DNA of 64,000 nucleotides, taken from contig JAZUCL010000017.1 of NCBI GenBank assembly GCA_045639125.1, forward strand, positions 1 through 64,000, in the 5' to 3' direction. The notes beneath the pieces were generated by a model. The model did no database searches. It saw only the letters and a program-made list of their open reading frames with translations, and was not told the DNA's origin. This DNA is from JAZUCL01 sp045639125. Lineage in GTDB: Bacteria; Bacillota; Clostridia; Oscillospirales; QAMX01. Below, one piece after another: positions 1-8,174 of the stretch. Every line of letters begins with the position of its first letter. The stretch's first letter is position 1. Made by a program: the position numbers and the translations under genes.

Positions 1-2
1 CA

Positions 3-200
3 CTGGATGGCATGATGAGTGACTCTTCGGTGGAGGAATGCCACCTGCGGCAGGTGATGCTGGAAAAAGCAAAAGAAAAATATCTCCTTTGCGACAGCAG
101 CAAATTAAACCGCACTTACTTTTACGATATGGGCAACATCGCCACCCTCGATGGCGTCATCTCCGATCAGCCCCTCCCACCGGAACTCACCATCCCATAA
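3..200 (+). CDS. DeoR-family transcriptional regulator, C-terminal end (partial)
   Basis: The reading frame is open through the left edge of the window, so only about the last 65 residues are seen. They contain the pattern K-A-K-E-K-Y-L-L-C-D-S-S-K-L followed by a loop ending in G-V-I-S-D, which is the end of the sugar-phosphate-isomerase-like effector domain of DeoR regulators. Such proteins repress sugar or nucleoside catabolic operons and are released by a phosphorylated sugar. The HTH domain lies outside the window, so the target cannot be inferred. A hairpin terminator follows 15 bases after the stop. Confidence 0.75.
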   Translation: MDGMMSDSSVEECHLRQVMLEKAKEKYLLCDSSKLNRTYFYDMGNIATLDGVISDQPLPPELTIP

Positions 201-215
201 ATGGACTTGAAAAAA

Positions 216-246
216 GCGAGCCGCAAAAAACGGCTCGCTCATTTTG
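216..246 (+). terminator. Intrinsic terminator after the DeoR gene
   Basis: A GC-rich perfect stem (gcgagccg / cggctcgc) with an A-rich loop is followed by a T-rich stretch. It ends the partial DeoR transcript. Confidence 0.8.
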
Positions 247-358
247 TTACATACCGATATTTCGGTCTACGGTACGGTTAATTGTTTACTATTTCTTTCA
301 TTCCCTATCTTTTCTTTCACACAAAGTGGCGCGAAAATTGTTTGCCTGTTATATTTCC

Positions 359-760
359 TCAATTAAAATTATCTACTTCCTGGAATTCGATTCTTGCTTT
401 AAAGAATGTGTTAATGACAATGATCTTATATTTAGCGTTTTCACGAGGGATATATTCAAGAATAGCATCTGCAAATCCTCTGCCAACATGACATCTAATT
501 GTTGTCGGTTCTGATACCTTTATAGTTACCGTTTGATGTTGGTTTGCAACTGCCAAGGTTTCACCTGTCTTATCATTCGTAAATGTATATGTCATTTTGG
601 CTGCAGTTTGAACCATTGTTCCGTTAATTGTTTTGCTTGTATCCCCAAGTTGCACTTTGAGCGAATAATCTGGTGCGGTCAAAGGATTTCCGCAGTGTAT
701 ACAGGTTTTGGCATTGGAAGATACGTTTCCTCCGCATTCAGGGCATTGAATAAGTGCCAT
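359..760 (-). CDS. Zinc-ribbon domain protein of unknown function
   Basis: This 133-residue protein begins with a zinc ribbon: two CxxC knuckles (CPEC, CIHC) within the first 25 residues, the layout of the zinc-ribbon_2 type. The remainder (about 30-133) is predicted to be mostly beta strand and has no signal peptide or membrane segment. I do not recognise it. The ATG has a good AAAGGAG site. The gene lies directly downstream of a structured RNA that ends in an intrinsic terminator only about 20 bases before this start, so expression may depend on read-through of that terminator. Confidence 0.7.
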   Translation of the reverse strand: MALIQCPECGGNVSSNAKTCIHCGNPLTAPDYSLKVQLGDTSKTINGTMVQTAAKMTYTFTNDKTGETLAVANQHQTVTIKVSEPTTIRCHVGRGFADAILEYIPRENAKYKIIVINTFFKARIEFQEVDNFN

Positions 761-780
761 TTCTCTTTTCTCCTTTACAG

Positions 781-995
781 TAAAATAAAAAGTGCGCCAA
801 CCGAAGTTAGCGCACCGAAAAACGCAAACCCCAAGTTGTCGCCAAACGAACTTATACGCAGATAGGTATTCTCATACTATCAAACGGGAGTCGCATTTTT
901 ACCAAATGGATTCGTTTAATAGTATGACGAAAAAGAGTATAATTATCCCTTAAAGAAAAATATACCTATTGATGCGATTATTAAGTTCGTTTGGC
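781..995 (-). ncRNA. Structured RNA: 6S-like RNA or terminator-controlled leader (class unknown)
   Basis: On the minus strand a predicted transcript starting near 995 opens with GCCAAACGAACTTA, which pairs perfectly over 14 bases with 841-854. Inside are a second pair (7 bp, at 863-869 and about 962-968), a large one-sided bulge of about 30 nt on the 5' side, and an apical 15-bp stem with one mismatch (872-886 with 913-927). The RNA ends with a 10-bp hairpin with a UUCG loop (792-815) and a T-rich tail. A long rod with an open 5' bulge and its own promoter recalls 6S RNA. The terminator sits just before the ribosome site of the zinc-ribbon gene, so a cis-acting leader is equally possible. I see no conserved motif of a known riboswitch class. 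Confidence 0.6.
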
Positions 996-1001
996 ACAAT
1001 T

Positions 1002-1030
1002 ATTATATTATAATTTTTTCAGTTTGTAAA
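1002..1030 (-). promoter_or_regulatory. Sigma-A promoter of the structured RNA
   Basis: Minus-strand TTTACA (1025-1030) and TATAAT (1002-1007) are separated by 17 bp. The expected start falls at about 995, exactly at the first base of the long closing stem of the RNA. Confidence 0.7.
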
Positions 1031-1120
1031 TATATTTAGTGGACTTTTATTCAATTACCTTCCGCGAAAGAAGAATGTCATTTTTCTTGGCAAGCACTGC
1101 ATTTGTGTACACAAATACAA

Positions 1121-1156
1121 AAATACGGCATACCTCTTTCGAGATATACCGTATTC
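1121..1156 (-). terminator. Probable terminator downstream of spoIIID
   Basis: On the minus strand AATACGG-type arms with an inner CTC-GAAA-GAG helix form a hairpin followed by TTTTTG. It lies about 130 bases after the spoIIID stop. The interval 1157-1284 holds nothing I can support as a gene. Confidence 0.55.
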
Positions 1157-1284
1157 TTGCAAAACTGTCCTTTAGGGTACGTATTGAACTTCCTTTTTAA
1201 TTATACATTATTTGCAATTTCTCTGACGATTTTTCCATCAGAGACATTTTCAAATCCATATAATAAAGCAAAAAACAATTTTTA

Positions 1285-1551
1285 CTACTTCGAGTTTTTA
1301 TTATTTAGTGCCTCATATTTCTTTTTTGTTGCCATGCCACCACGTAAATGACGTTGCCTTTTATTCTCGTCAAGAACACGCTTGACCGCATTGTATAAAA
1401 TTAAATCACATTGTTTTAGACGATCTGTTACATCTTTATGTACTGTGGACTTAGATACTCCGTAATTCTTTGCTGCCGCCCTTACCGTTGCATTATTTGT
1501 AACAATATATCGTGCTAACTCTATACATCGTTCATCAACATTCCATCGCAT
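1285..1551 (-). CDS. spoIIID: Stage III sporulation transcriptional regulator SpoIIID
   Basis: The protein (88 residues from the ATG at 1551) matches SpoIIID throughout. It has an N-terminal HTH with the signature VSKSTVHKDVTDRL and the family tail HLRGG-ATKKKY. SpoIIID is a small DNA-binding protein of the mother cell that switches sigma-E genes off and helps turn on sigK during sporulation. I chose the ATG preceded by GGGGTG rather than the GTG two codons upstream. A sigma-E-like promoter lies about 35 bases upstream, which fits its known regulation. The length is normal for the family. Confidence 0.93.
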   Translation of the reverse strand: MRWNVDERCIELARYIVTNNATVRAAAKNYGVSKSTVHKDVTDRLKQCDLILYNAVKRVLDENKRQRHLRGGMATKKKYEALNNKNSK

Positions 1552-1585
1552 GACCACACCCCGTTTTTAGTTTTATATCCCTTTG

Positions 1586-1614
1586 AATGTATGTTTTTAT
1601 TTAATAGAGTATGA
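1586..1614 (-). promoter_or_regulatory. Sigma-E-like promoter of spoIIID
   Basis: Minus-strand TCATACT (1608-1614) and CATACATT (1586-1593) are 14 bp apart, close to the sigma-E consensus known from Bacillus (-35 kmATATT, -10 CATACAnT). Confidence 0.55.
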
Positions 1615-1694
1615 ACGAGATTAACGATTATGGGCGAATTTTTAGACGATAAGGAATTATTTTTTAATATGATGTAAAAACAAGTACCAATGAA

Positions 1695-1723
1695 TTGACA
1701 AAAGATTGCAAAATAGATATAAT
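1695..1723 (+). promoter_or_regulatory. Sigma-A promoter of the SLH protein gene
   Basis: TTGACA (1695-1700) and TATAAT (1718-1723) are both perfect and separated by 17 bp, about 57 bases before the proposed start of the S-layer-homology gene. Confidence 0.8.
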
Positions 1724-1779
1724 TATAACAGTATTCTACAAATTTAACAGAAAGTGCACTTGTGCCAAAGGTAATGATT

Positions 1780-2928
1780 TTGAAACGTATTATTTCTATT
1801 ATTTTAGTTTTGTCGTTGCTTCTTGTCTCCTTTACAGGTGCAACAGGCGGTTCACAAACCGATCCTGTTGTTACAAAAAGTTATATGACACAGACGTTTA
1901 TGCCCTCTATACTATCTGACGCAAAAAAACTAATTGATACTGCTTTCACGGAACTTTATGCAAAATGTGAGCAGTTATTTGATGCACCTCTTGCAGGGCT
2001 GTATGCCGCTGCATATTTACGCCAAGGTAAAATTACATTATCAAATAATGGTGAGCCTGCAACGTATCGTATAGGTGCAGGTTCCGTTGTATCAGGTAAT
2101 CTTGGTACAATGATAACGCTTATTGACGGCTCTGCCACAACTTACGCACCAAATGGTAATGTAATAATTAACACAACTGATGCAGTGGCGTATTCAAATA
2201 ACAACAAAGTAATTCCTATGAACAGATATATTATTGCAGACGAAGGCAACATAGGAATAAAAGCATCAAGTGACTGTGTTGTTACTGTATCCGGAAACTA
2301 CTGTATAATCGGCACAACTTCCCCTTACGCTACATCTGACAAAATTGATTCCTCAAACTACATAGCAAGTTATACTAAATACGCCCACGCTCTTAATGTA
2401 CTGGGATTATTTAAGGGCACAAATAAAGGCTTTGATTTGGAGAAAAGTGCAACTCGTGCAGAAGCACTTACAATGCTCATTCGTATTCTCGGCGAAGAAA
2501 GTGATGCCCTTGCGTACACAGGCTCGCACCCATTTAATGATGTTCCCTCTTGGGCTGACCGCTATGTTGCTTACGGCTACAACAAAGGTTATACAACAGG
2601 AATTTCTACCACGAAGTTTGGTTCTTCTGATACAGTTAGTGCTGTACAGTATTTGACATTCCTCCTTCGTGCCCTCGGATATAGTGACGCAGACGGCGAT
2701 TTTGTTTGGAATGAGTCTGACACCGCCGCACTACGTTTTGGCCTACTTAACGAAAGTGATGCGTCCGTAATACGTTCCATATTCTTACGTGACCAGATGG
2801 TACTTGCATCTTACAAGGCTCTATATACGAATATTAAAGGGGCGAATACCCTTTTAATTACAAAACTCACTTCCGATGGTGTTATTTCAGTTGAGGCAGT
2901 GTATCAGGCTGAACTTATTATAGGATAA
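1780..2928 (+). CDS. Secreted S-layer-homology (SLH) domain protein
   Basis: A signal peptide (KRIISIILVLSLLLVSFTGA) is followed by an unknown beta-rich region (about residues 25-195) and two SLH-type repeats (about 198-245 and 247-305). The first carries the TRAEALTMLIRIL helix, the second FNDVPSWADRYVAYGYNKG. SLH repeats anchor proteins to pyruvylated secondary wall polymer, so a cell-surface location is expected. I chose the TTG at 1780, because AAAGG lies 8 bases before it; the ATG at 1774 and the GTG at 1762 have no usable ribosome site. Three SLH repeats are usual; a third degenerate one may lie in the C-terminal 75 residues. The function of the middle region is unknown. Confidence 0.8.
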   Translation: MKRIISIILVLSLLLVSFTGATGGSQTDPVVTKSYMTQTFMPSILSDAKKLIDTAFTELYAKCEQLFDAPLAGLYAAAYLRQGKITLSNNGEPATYRIGAGSVVSGNLGTMITLIDGSATTYAPNGNVIINTTDAVAYSNNNKVIPMNRYIIADEGNIGIKASSDCVVTVSGNYCIIGTTSPYATSDKIDSSNYIASYTKYAHALNVLGLFKGTNKGFDLEKSATRAEALTMLIRILGEESDALAYTGSHPFNDVPSWADRYVAYGYNKGYTTGISTTKFGSSDTVSAVQYLTFLLRALGYSDADGDFVWNESDTAALRFGLLNESDASVIRSIFLRDQMVLASYKALYTNIKGANTLLITKLTSDGVISVEAVYQAELIIG

Positions 2929-3004
2929 TTTTTCTACATACTGTAACAATTTTCCCTCCAACGCTATATTATATAGTGAACCCAATAAATTGGAGGTAAA
3001 CATT

Positions 3005-3172
3005 ATGGCATGTAATTCTTTCCCCTTCAACACCAATGGCTGTGGCTGCGGCAACAACAGTTGGAGTCCTTGCACTTGGACACTCATTATCATCGCAATC
3101 GTATTCATTTGGATTTTCTGCTGTAACGGCAATGGCAATGGCTGTGGCTGTGGCAATGATTGTGGTTGCTAA
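3005..3172 (+). CDS. Small Cys/Gly-rich membrane protein
   Basis: This 55-residue protein has a Cys-Gly segment (NGCGCGNN), one hydrophobic helix (about residues 26-42, ending in a Cys pair) and a second Cys-Gly tail (GNGNGCGCGNDCGC). The ATG at 3005 follows a strong TTGGAGG site. Similar tiny Cys/Gly proteins with a central helix are widespread and uncharacterised in Clostridia, where automatic pipelines sometimes give them chorion-like names. Low complexity makes homology weak evidence, but the ribosome site and the clean terminator support a real gene. A spore or envelope role is only a guess. Confidence 0.7.
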   Translation: MACNSFPFNTNGCGCGNNSWSPCTWTLIIIAIVFIWIFCCNGNGNGCGCGNDCGC

Positions 3173-3186
3173 AAGTTAACATAGGA

Positions 3187-3218
3187 AAAATGCGGATGGC
3201 TTTTGCCATCCGCATTTT
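3187..3218. terminator. Bidirectional terminator
   Basis: A 14-bp perfect stem (aaaatgcggatggc and its complement) with a TTTT loop is flanked by A and T runs. It serves both the small Cys/Gly gene and the convergent hydrolase gene. Confidence 0.85.
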
Positions 3219-3219
3219 A

Positions 3220-4653
3220 CTATTCTGTCAAATCGAAGTAATAATATAGTGGACTTCCTAATCTAAATCCTTCAGTATGCCGTGTGTCTGGCAGAAGTAA
3301 TAGTGTATAATCTCCGTCAAGGCGTGCACTGTCTATGAGCACAGTTCCATCTCCGTAATATACATTTTCTGCTTTCCCTTGCAAGTCATAGGACGCAACT
3401 GTACTGCACCCAGACCCTGTAACCATCAGTATATTATCAGTTCCAAGGCTGTCCAAGTTACTAATACTGTCTTTTGAATTTAGTTTTTCAAGAAACTCAT
3501 TTTTCAAATCCCCCGTATCGTAATACGTCGGGAGCATATCCACAATGGTTTTGAAGTTTTCACGGACAAACCGCATCTTTGATGCATCGAAAAAGTCACC
3601 GTATGCAAAATATGACAGTATAGATATAAATATCTCTCGTCCATCAAGAGGATTAAAACTGCCTTTTGTATACAGTGGATACGTATATGTGACTCCGTGA
3701 TTTGGTACGGCTACACCTAAAAATTTCGCCGTATATTCAGTACCGCCCAATTCTTGTAAATACTGTCTTGCCACAAGTCCTCCTTGGCTATGGGCAATTA
3801 TCTGTACTTTATCTGCATTTGTCTTTTTAAGTATTGCGTCGATATACTTATCAAGTGTCTTTGCATTTTCCTCAATGGAAACATTTAGCGTATCATATCC
3901 ATAGATAAAATAATCCTTATTCTGTATCAGTCCGTTTTTTTCCATATACTGAAACAATGGTGCATACGTATCACCAAAAGGCTCAATGTAGTACGTTTTG
4001 CCAAGAACCTGTGTCACATAATATGACCTGAAATTTTTCTCCATTTTCTCTATGGACTCAAGAATGGATATAAATGTAGGACGAAGAACTAAAAGTGTTG
4101 CATTTGCAAACGAGTTACCGCCGTCAACTTTTATTATATCATTTTTAAGGGAGGCAAAATCAACACTCGACCACGCACCCATCGTTCCCGGTATAAATAC
4201 TATTGGGTACTCATCAGTAATAAACGGCTCAATTTGCGTCTTATCGTAAATATAAATGCTGTCAGTTTTATACTCAGAATTTTGCGTCAAATTAAGAAAA
4301 ATACAAAGTGTTGAAAGAGGTACATAAGTACAATCATCATGTAAAACAACATCAACTTCTAACAATTTACCGTCATTTGACACTATTTTATCATCGTCAA
4401 CGTAAATACGAAGTCTGTATCCGTCACGTCTAAGTTCAGCCGCACGTTGTACATTATTCCAACCAACTTGATATCCAAGGAACTCCCCCACCATACGTAC
4501 AGGAAGATAGTCAACATTTTTGACTTCAATCGCAGATATTTCCGTTTGTTTTCCGTTAATTATGATATTGTCCTGTGCTGTCGCATTTGCTGAAAAACAA
4601 AACAAAGTCAAAATAAATGAAATTAAGAAAGAAAAACACATAAACTTTCTCAT
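3220..4653 (-). CDS. Secreted lipase-like alpha/beta hydrolase with copper-amine-oxidase-type N-terminal domain
   Basis: The 477-residue protein has a signal peptide (1-27, ending ANATA), a stalk-like copper amine oxidase N-terminal domain (about 30-135, with the YLPVRMVGEFLGYQVGW motif) and an alpha/beta hydrolase domain (about 147-470). The nucleophile elbow is IAHSQGG with Ser289. The arrangement around it resembles lecithin:cholesterol acyltransferase-like or triacylglycerol lipases. The first domain is common in Clostridia surface proteins and probably binds the wall; it has no oxidase activity of its own. The substrate is unknown. The ATG follows AAGGAG. It lies downstream of mlpA with an 11-base gap, so the two may be co-transcribed. 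Confidence 0.75.
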   Translation of the reverse strand: MRKFMCFSFLISFILTLFCFSANATAQDNIIINGKQTEISAIEVKNVDYLPVRMVGEFLGYQVGWNNVQRAAELRRDGYRLRIYVDDDKIVSNDGKLLEVDVVLHDDCTYVPLSTLCIFLNLTQNSEYKTDSIYIYDKTQIEPFITDEYPIVFIPGTMGAWSSVDFASLKNDIIKVDGGNSFANATLLVLRPTFISILESIEKMEKNFRSYYVTQVLGKTYYIEPFGDTYAPLFQYMEKNGLIQNKDYFIYGYDTLNVSIEENAKTLDKYIDAILKKTNADKVQIIAHSQGGLVARQYLQELGGTEYTAKFLGVAVPNHGVTYTYPLYTKGSFNPLDGREIFISILSYFAYGDFFDASKMRFVRENFKTIVDMLPTYYDTGDLKNEFLEKLNSKDSISNLDSLGTDNILMVTGSGCSTVASYDLQGKAENVYYGDGTVLIDSARLDGDYTLLLLPDTRHTEGFRLGSPLYYYFDLTE

Positions 4654-4664
4654 TTATTTACTCC

Positions 4665-5912
4665 TTATCTTAGTAACTTCAAATACTCTTTTGCATCTCT
4701 GACTTTACCAACCGCCGTTACAGATACTTTCTCTCTATTGAACACTTCACGAGCAAGGTCATTTATGTTGTCTTTTGTAACTTTATCGTAGGCATCAATC
4801 ACTTCATCTGCTGTCAATACATTTCCTGTAAGTAAAGTGCCTCTTCCTAAGCGATTCATACGATTTACTGTACTTTCCATGCCCATAAGGATATTTGCCT
4901 TTATCTGTTCACGATTTCGGTTTATCTCAACGTCTGTAACACCATTTGTCGCTACATCACAAAGTATTTCATCTATTAGACGTACGGCATTTAATTCTGT
5001 TTCACTGCTAAGGGCTGTATATATACCAAATATTCCTGTTTCCTCAGATGATGTAGCAAAACTATACACAGAATAGCAAAGTCCTGCCTCATCACGCACT
5101 TTTGAAAATAGACGTGAGGACATTCCTCCACCGACTATATTTGATAAAAGTTGCATTGCATACTTACGCTCATCAGAGTAGTTTATGCCCTCAAAGCCAA
5201 TACAGATATGGTTTTGTTCAATTGCCTTTTCCCTTACCCCTGAAAAAGGTGTATATACGGCAGGTGTATATGTGGGTGGAGTCTTTTTCTCCATTTTACT
5301 AAAAATATCTGTAATATACGTCAGTATTGACTCATCAAAACTGCCTGCAATTGAAATTACAACATTGGAAGGAACATAATGCGATGTGTAATAGTCACGA
5401 AGTTGTGTTCCTGTCATTGTAGCAAGTGTTTCCTTTGTACCGATTACAGGCATACCAAGTGAAGAGTTTTGATAGATACCTGAAAGGAGCATATCGGATA
5501 CGAGGTCATCAGGTGTATCCTCATACATATCTATTTCCTCATAGATAACTCCACGTTCAAGATTAATATTTTGCTCGGTAAAAGTTGAGTTAAAGAACAT
5601 ATCAAACAGTACTTCTAAGGCGTCCTTTAAGTGAATATCGAGAGCATGAAGATAGTACTGAGTACACTCTTTGGACGTATACGCATTAACCTGTCCACCA
5701 AACGTATCCATTGCCATAGCAATATCAGATGTGGAGCGTGTATCAGTTCCCTTAAAGAGCATATGCTCAATAAAGTGTGAAATTCCATTTTCTGCAGGCA
5801 GTTCATTTCTTGAACCGTTCTTTACCCAAATACCAACTGCGGCCGACCGCACATGAGACAGTTTTTCATATACAATCCTAACACCGTTTGGTAGTGAAAT
5901 AGTCTGAAACAT
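4665..5912 (-). CDS. mlpA: M16-family zinc metallopeptidase (MlpA/YmxG type)
   Basis: The 415-residue protein has the inverted zinc motif HFIEH (His46, Glu49, His50) and the downstream glutamate region ERGVIYEEIDMYED that completes the zinc site, followed by the usual non-catalytic second half. The size and the place right after pnp match Bacillus mlpA (rpsO-pnpA-ylxY-mlpA). Bacterial members of this group are cytoplasmic processing or oligopeptide-degrading enzymes; the physiological substrate is not known. Start: ATG after AAAGGA. A strong hairpin lies between pnp and this gene, so it may be expressed partly by read-through. Confidence 0.88.
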   Translation of the reverse strand: MFQTISLPNGVRIVYEKLSHVRSAAVGIWVKNGSRNELPAENGISHFIEHMLFKGTDTRSTSDIAMAMDTFGGQVNAYTSKECTQYYLHALDIHLKDALEVLFDMFFNSTFTEQNINLERGVIYEEIDMYEDTPDDLVSDMLLSGIYQNSSLGMPVIGTKETLATMTGTQLRDYYTSHYVPSNVVISIAGSFDESILTYITDIFSKMEKKTPPTYTPAVYTPFSGVREKAIEQNHICIGFEGINYSDERKYAMQLLSNIVGGGMSSRLFSKVRDEAGLCYSVYSFATSSEETGIFGIYTALSSETELNAVRLIDEILCDVATNGVTDVEINRNREQIKANILMGMESTVNRMNRLGRGTLLTGNVLTADEVIDAYDKVTKDNINDLAREVFNREKVSVTAVGKVRDAKEYLKLLR

Positions 5913-5933
5913 TGTTTATCCTTTCAACGTATA

Positions 5934-5978
5934 TTAAAACAGTCGGTGTCAGTTTCAGACTGACACCGACTGTTTTAA
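5934..5978 (-). terminator. Strong hairpin between pnp and mlpA
   Basis: A stem of about 20 bp (aaaacagtcggtgtcagt and its complement) encloses a 5-base loop, with T-rich ends on both strands. It probably ends or processes the pnp transcript. Confidence 0.75.
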
Positions 5979-5990
5979 TTATCTATTTAA

Positions 5991-8111
5991 TTACTGCTGG
6001 TCAGGTGCAGGCATATCCATAACGTCCTTATGGGAGAGGTTTACTCTACCCTTATCGTCAATTTCAATTACCTTCACCCAAATCATATCACCAATATTTA
6101 CCACATCTTCGCACTTAGCAATACGCTTATTGTCAAGTTTAGAGATGTGAACCATACCTTCCTTACCAGGAGCAATCTCAACAAATGCACCGAAAGTCAT
6201 GATGCGAGTTACTTTACCATAGAAAGTATCGCCAACTTCAGGATCCTTTGCAATCGCCTCGATAATTTTAAGTGCACGACGGCAAGCCTCAATATCAACT
6301 GCAGCAATGAATACCTTTCCATCATCTTCAATATCAATCTTTGTGCCTGTGTCTGCAGTAATCTTTTGAATTACAGAGCCACCCTTACCAATGACCTCAC
6401 GAATTTTTTCAGGGTCAATTGTAGTGGATATCATCTTAGGAGCATACTTAGATAATTCAGCACGAGGTGCTTCGATTGCCTTAAGCATAATTTCATCAAG
6501 GATACCGAAACGAGCAATTCTCGTTCTCTCAAATGCACTCTTGATGATTTCAGGAGTAAGACCGTCAATCTTTAAGTCCATCTGAATAGCAGTGATACCG
6601 TTCTTGGTACCGCCTACCTTAAAGTCCATATCGCCAAAGAAGTCCTCTACTCCCTGAATATCAGTGAATGTCATCCAGCGGTCACCCTCTGTAATAAGAC
6701 CACAGGAGATACCTGCAACAGGAGCCTTAATCGGAACGCCTGCGTCCATGAGAGCAAGAGTGGAACCACAAATAGAACCCTGTGAAGTAGAACCATTAGA
6801 GGAAAGAACCTCAGAAACAAGACGAATACAGTATGGGAATTCTTCAACAGAAGGGATAACAGGCTCAAGAGCACGCTCAGCAAGAGCACCATGACCGATC
6901 TCACGTCTGCCGGGGCTACGGCTTGGCTTTGCCTCACCTACAGAGTAGCCGGGGAAGTTATAGTGGTGAATATAACGCTTAGACTCTTCCTCAAAAATTG
7001 TATCCAGAGTCTGTGCATCACGGATTGTACCGAGTGTTGCGACTGTAAGAACCTGAGTTTGTCCACGAGTGAACATACCAGAGCCGTGAACACGAGGCAA
7101 AACACCGACCTCAGCAGCAAGAGGACGAACTTCGTCCATGCCACGACCGTCAACACGCTTCTGCTCATCAAGAAGCCAACGGCGTACAACAAACTTTTGG
7201 AGTTTATACATAACACCGCCAAGAGTGTCTATAGTTTCAGGGAATTGCTCAGCAAACTTCTCTGTAAGTTCATCGGTCAATTCTGCAAGACGAGCATCAC
7301 GAACTGTCTTGTCATCTGTATCCATACAGTAACGAACTTTTTCAAGTGCATAGTCCTTAACAGCGTTATAGAGTTCTTCATCGAACTTCTCTGCAACATA
7401 CTCAAACTTTGTCTTACCAATTTCGTTTTGAATTTCCTTGACAAATGCAACAAGTTTCTTAATTTCCTCGTGTGCAAGCATAATAGCATCAAGCATCAAA
7501 TCATCAGGAACTTCGTCAGCACCAGCCTCAATCATTACAACCTTATCTGCACTACCTGCAACTGTAAGATTAAGTTTACTGTTTTCACGCTGTGCACTTG
7601 TTGGGTTAATAATCAACTCACCGTCAACAAGACCTACGTTTGCACCTGCAATCGGTCCATTCCATGGAATATCAGAAATAGAGATTGCAATAGACGCACC
7701 AAGCATTGCTACTATCTCAGGAAGATAGTCATAGTCATTTGACATAACAGTTGCACAAATAGCAACGTCATTTCTCATATCGTGAGGGAACAAAGGACGG
7801 ATAGGACGGTCAATAAGACGAGATGCAAGAATTGCCTTCTCGGAAGGACGTCCTTCACGACGCATAAAACTGCCGGGGATACGACCAACGGAGTAAAGAC
7901 GCTCTTCAAAGTCAACAGACAGAGGGAAGAAGTCAATACCGTCACGAGGACGTGCAGAGGCTGTTGCAGTAACAAGAATTACCGTTTCGCCATAAGTTAC
8001 AAGACAAGAGCCATTTGCAAGTTGTGCCATTTTGCCTGTCTCTACTTTAAGAGGACGGCCTGCAAAAGTTGTTTCAAACATTCTGTAATCGGAAAAAATC
8101 ATTTCCTTCAT
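5991..8111 (-). CDS. pnp: Polyribonucleotide nucleotidyltransferase (PNPase)
   Basis: The 706-residue protein has the full family layout: RNase PH-like domain 1 (from the GRPLKVETGKMAQLANGS region), an all-helical linker, RNase PH domain 2 with the RGQTQVLTVATLGT and FPGYSVGE segments, a KH domain (IREVIGKGGSVIQKI) and a C-terminal S1 domain (ending VNLSHKDVM). PNPase degrades RNA 3'-5' with phosphate and is part of the mRNA decay machinery. I chose the ATG at 8111, which has AAAGGAG 8 bases upstream, over the ATG six codons earlier. It lies downstream of rpsO, the widely conserved order. A long leader hairpin precedes it. Confidence 0.97.
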   Translation of the reverse strand: MKEMIFSDYRMFETTFAGRPLKVETGKMAQLANGSCLVTYGETVILVTATASARPRDGIDFFPLSVDFEERLYSVGRIPGSFMRREGRPSEKAILASRLIDRPIRPLFPHDMRNDVAICATVMSNDYDYLPEIVAMLGASIAISISDIPWNGPIAGANVGLVDGELIINPTSAQRENSKLNLTVAGSADKVVMIEAGADEVPDDLMLDAIMLAHEEIKKLVAFVKEIQNEIGKTKFEYVAEKFDEELYNAVKDYALEKVRYCMDTDDKTVRDARLAELTDELTEKFAEQFPETIDTLGGVMYKLQKFVVRRWLLDEQKRVDGRGMDEVRPLAAEVGVLPRVHGSGMFTRGQTQVLTVATLGTIRDAQTLDTIFEEESKRYIHHYNFPGYSVGEAKPSRSPGRREIGHGALAERALEPVIPSVEEFPYCIRLVSEVLSSNGSTSQGSICGSTLALMDAGVPIKAPVAGISCGLITEGDRWMTFTDIQGVEDFFGDMDFKVGGTKNGITAIQMDLKIDGLTPEIIKSAFERTRIARFGILDEIMLKAIEAPRAELSKYAPKMISTTIDPEKIREVIGKGGSVIQKITADTGTKIDIEDDGKVFIAAVDIEACRRALKIIEAIAKDPEVGDTFYGKVTRIMTFGAFVEIAPGKEGMVHISKLDNKRIAKCEDVVNIGDMIWVKVIEIDDKGRVNLSHKDVMDMPAPDQQ

Positions 8112-8174
8112 GCTAGGTTCTCCTTTCATTTGTACACATTTTTATATCACAACGTTTCCGTTGCAGGAGAAAAC

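Noticed and set aside
841..995. MITE or insertion remnant formed by the inverted repeats
   Set aside because: The repeats are exactly framed by a promoter and terminator, and no target-site duplication is visible, so a structured RNA explains them better.
1157..1284. Short minus-strand peptide-like frame after spoIIID (ends ..REIANNV)
   Set aside because: It has no start codon with a ribosome site, and its length is too short to judge.
6891..7742. Long open frame antisense to pnp (283 codons)
   Set aside because: It mirrors the pnp codon pattern, is rich in Cys, Asn and Thr in shadow-like fashion, and has no ribosome site. The same holds for the open frames opposite metK at about 46.99-47.56 kb and others.
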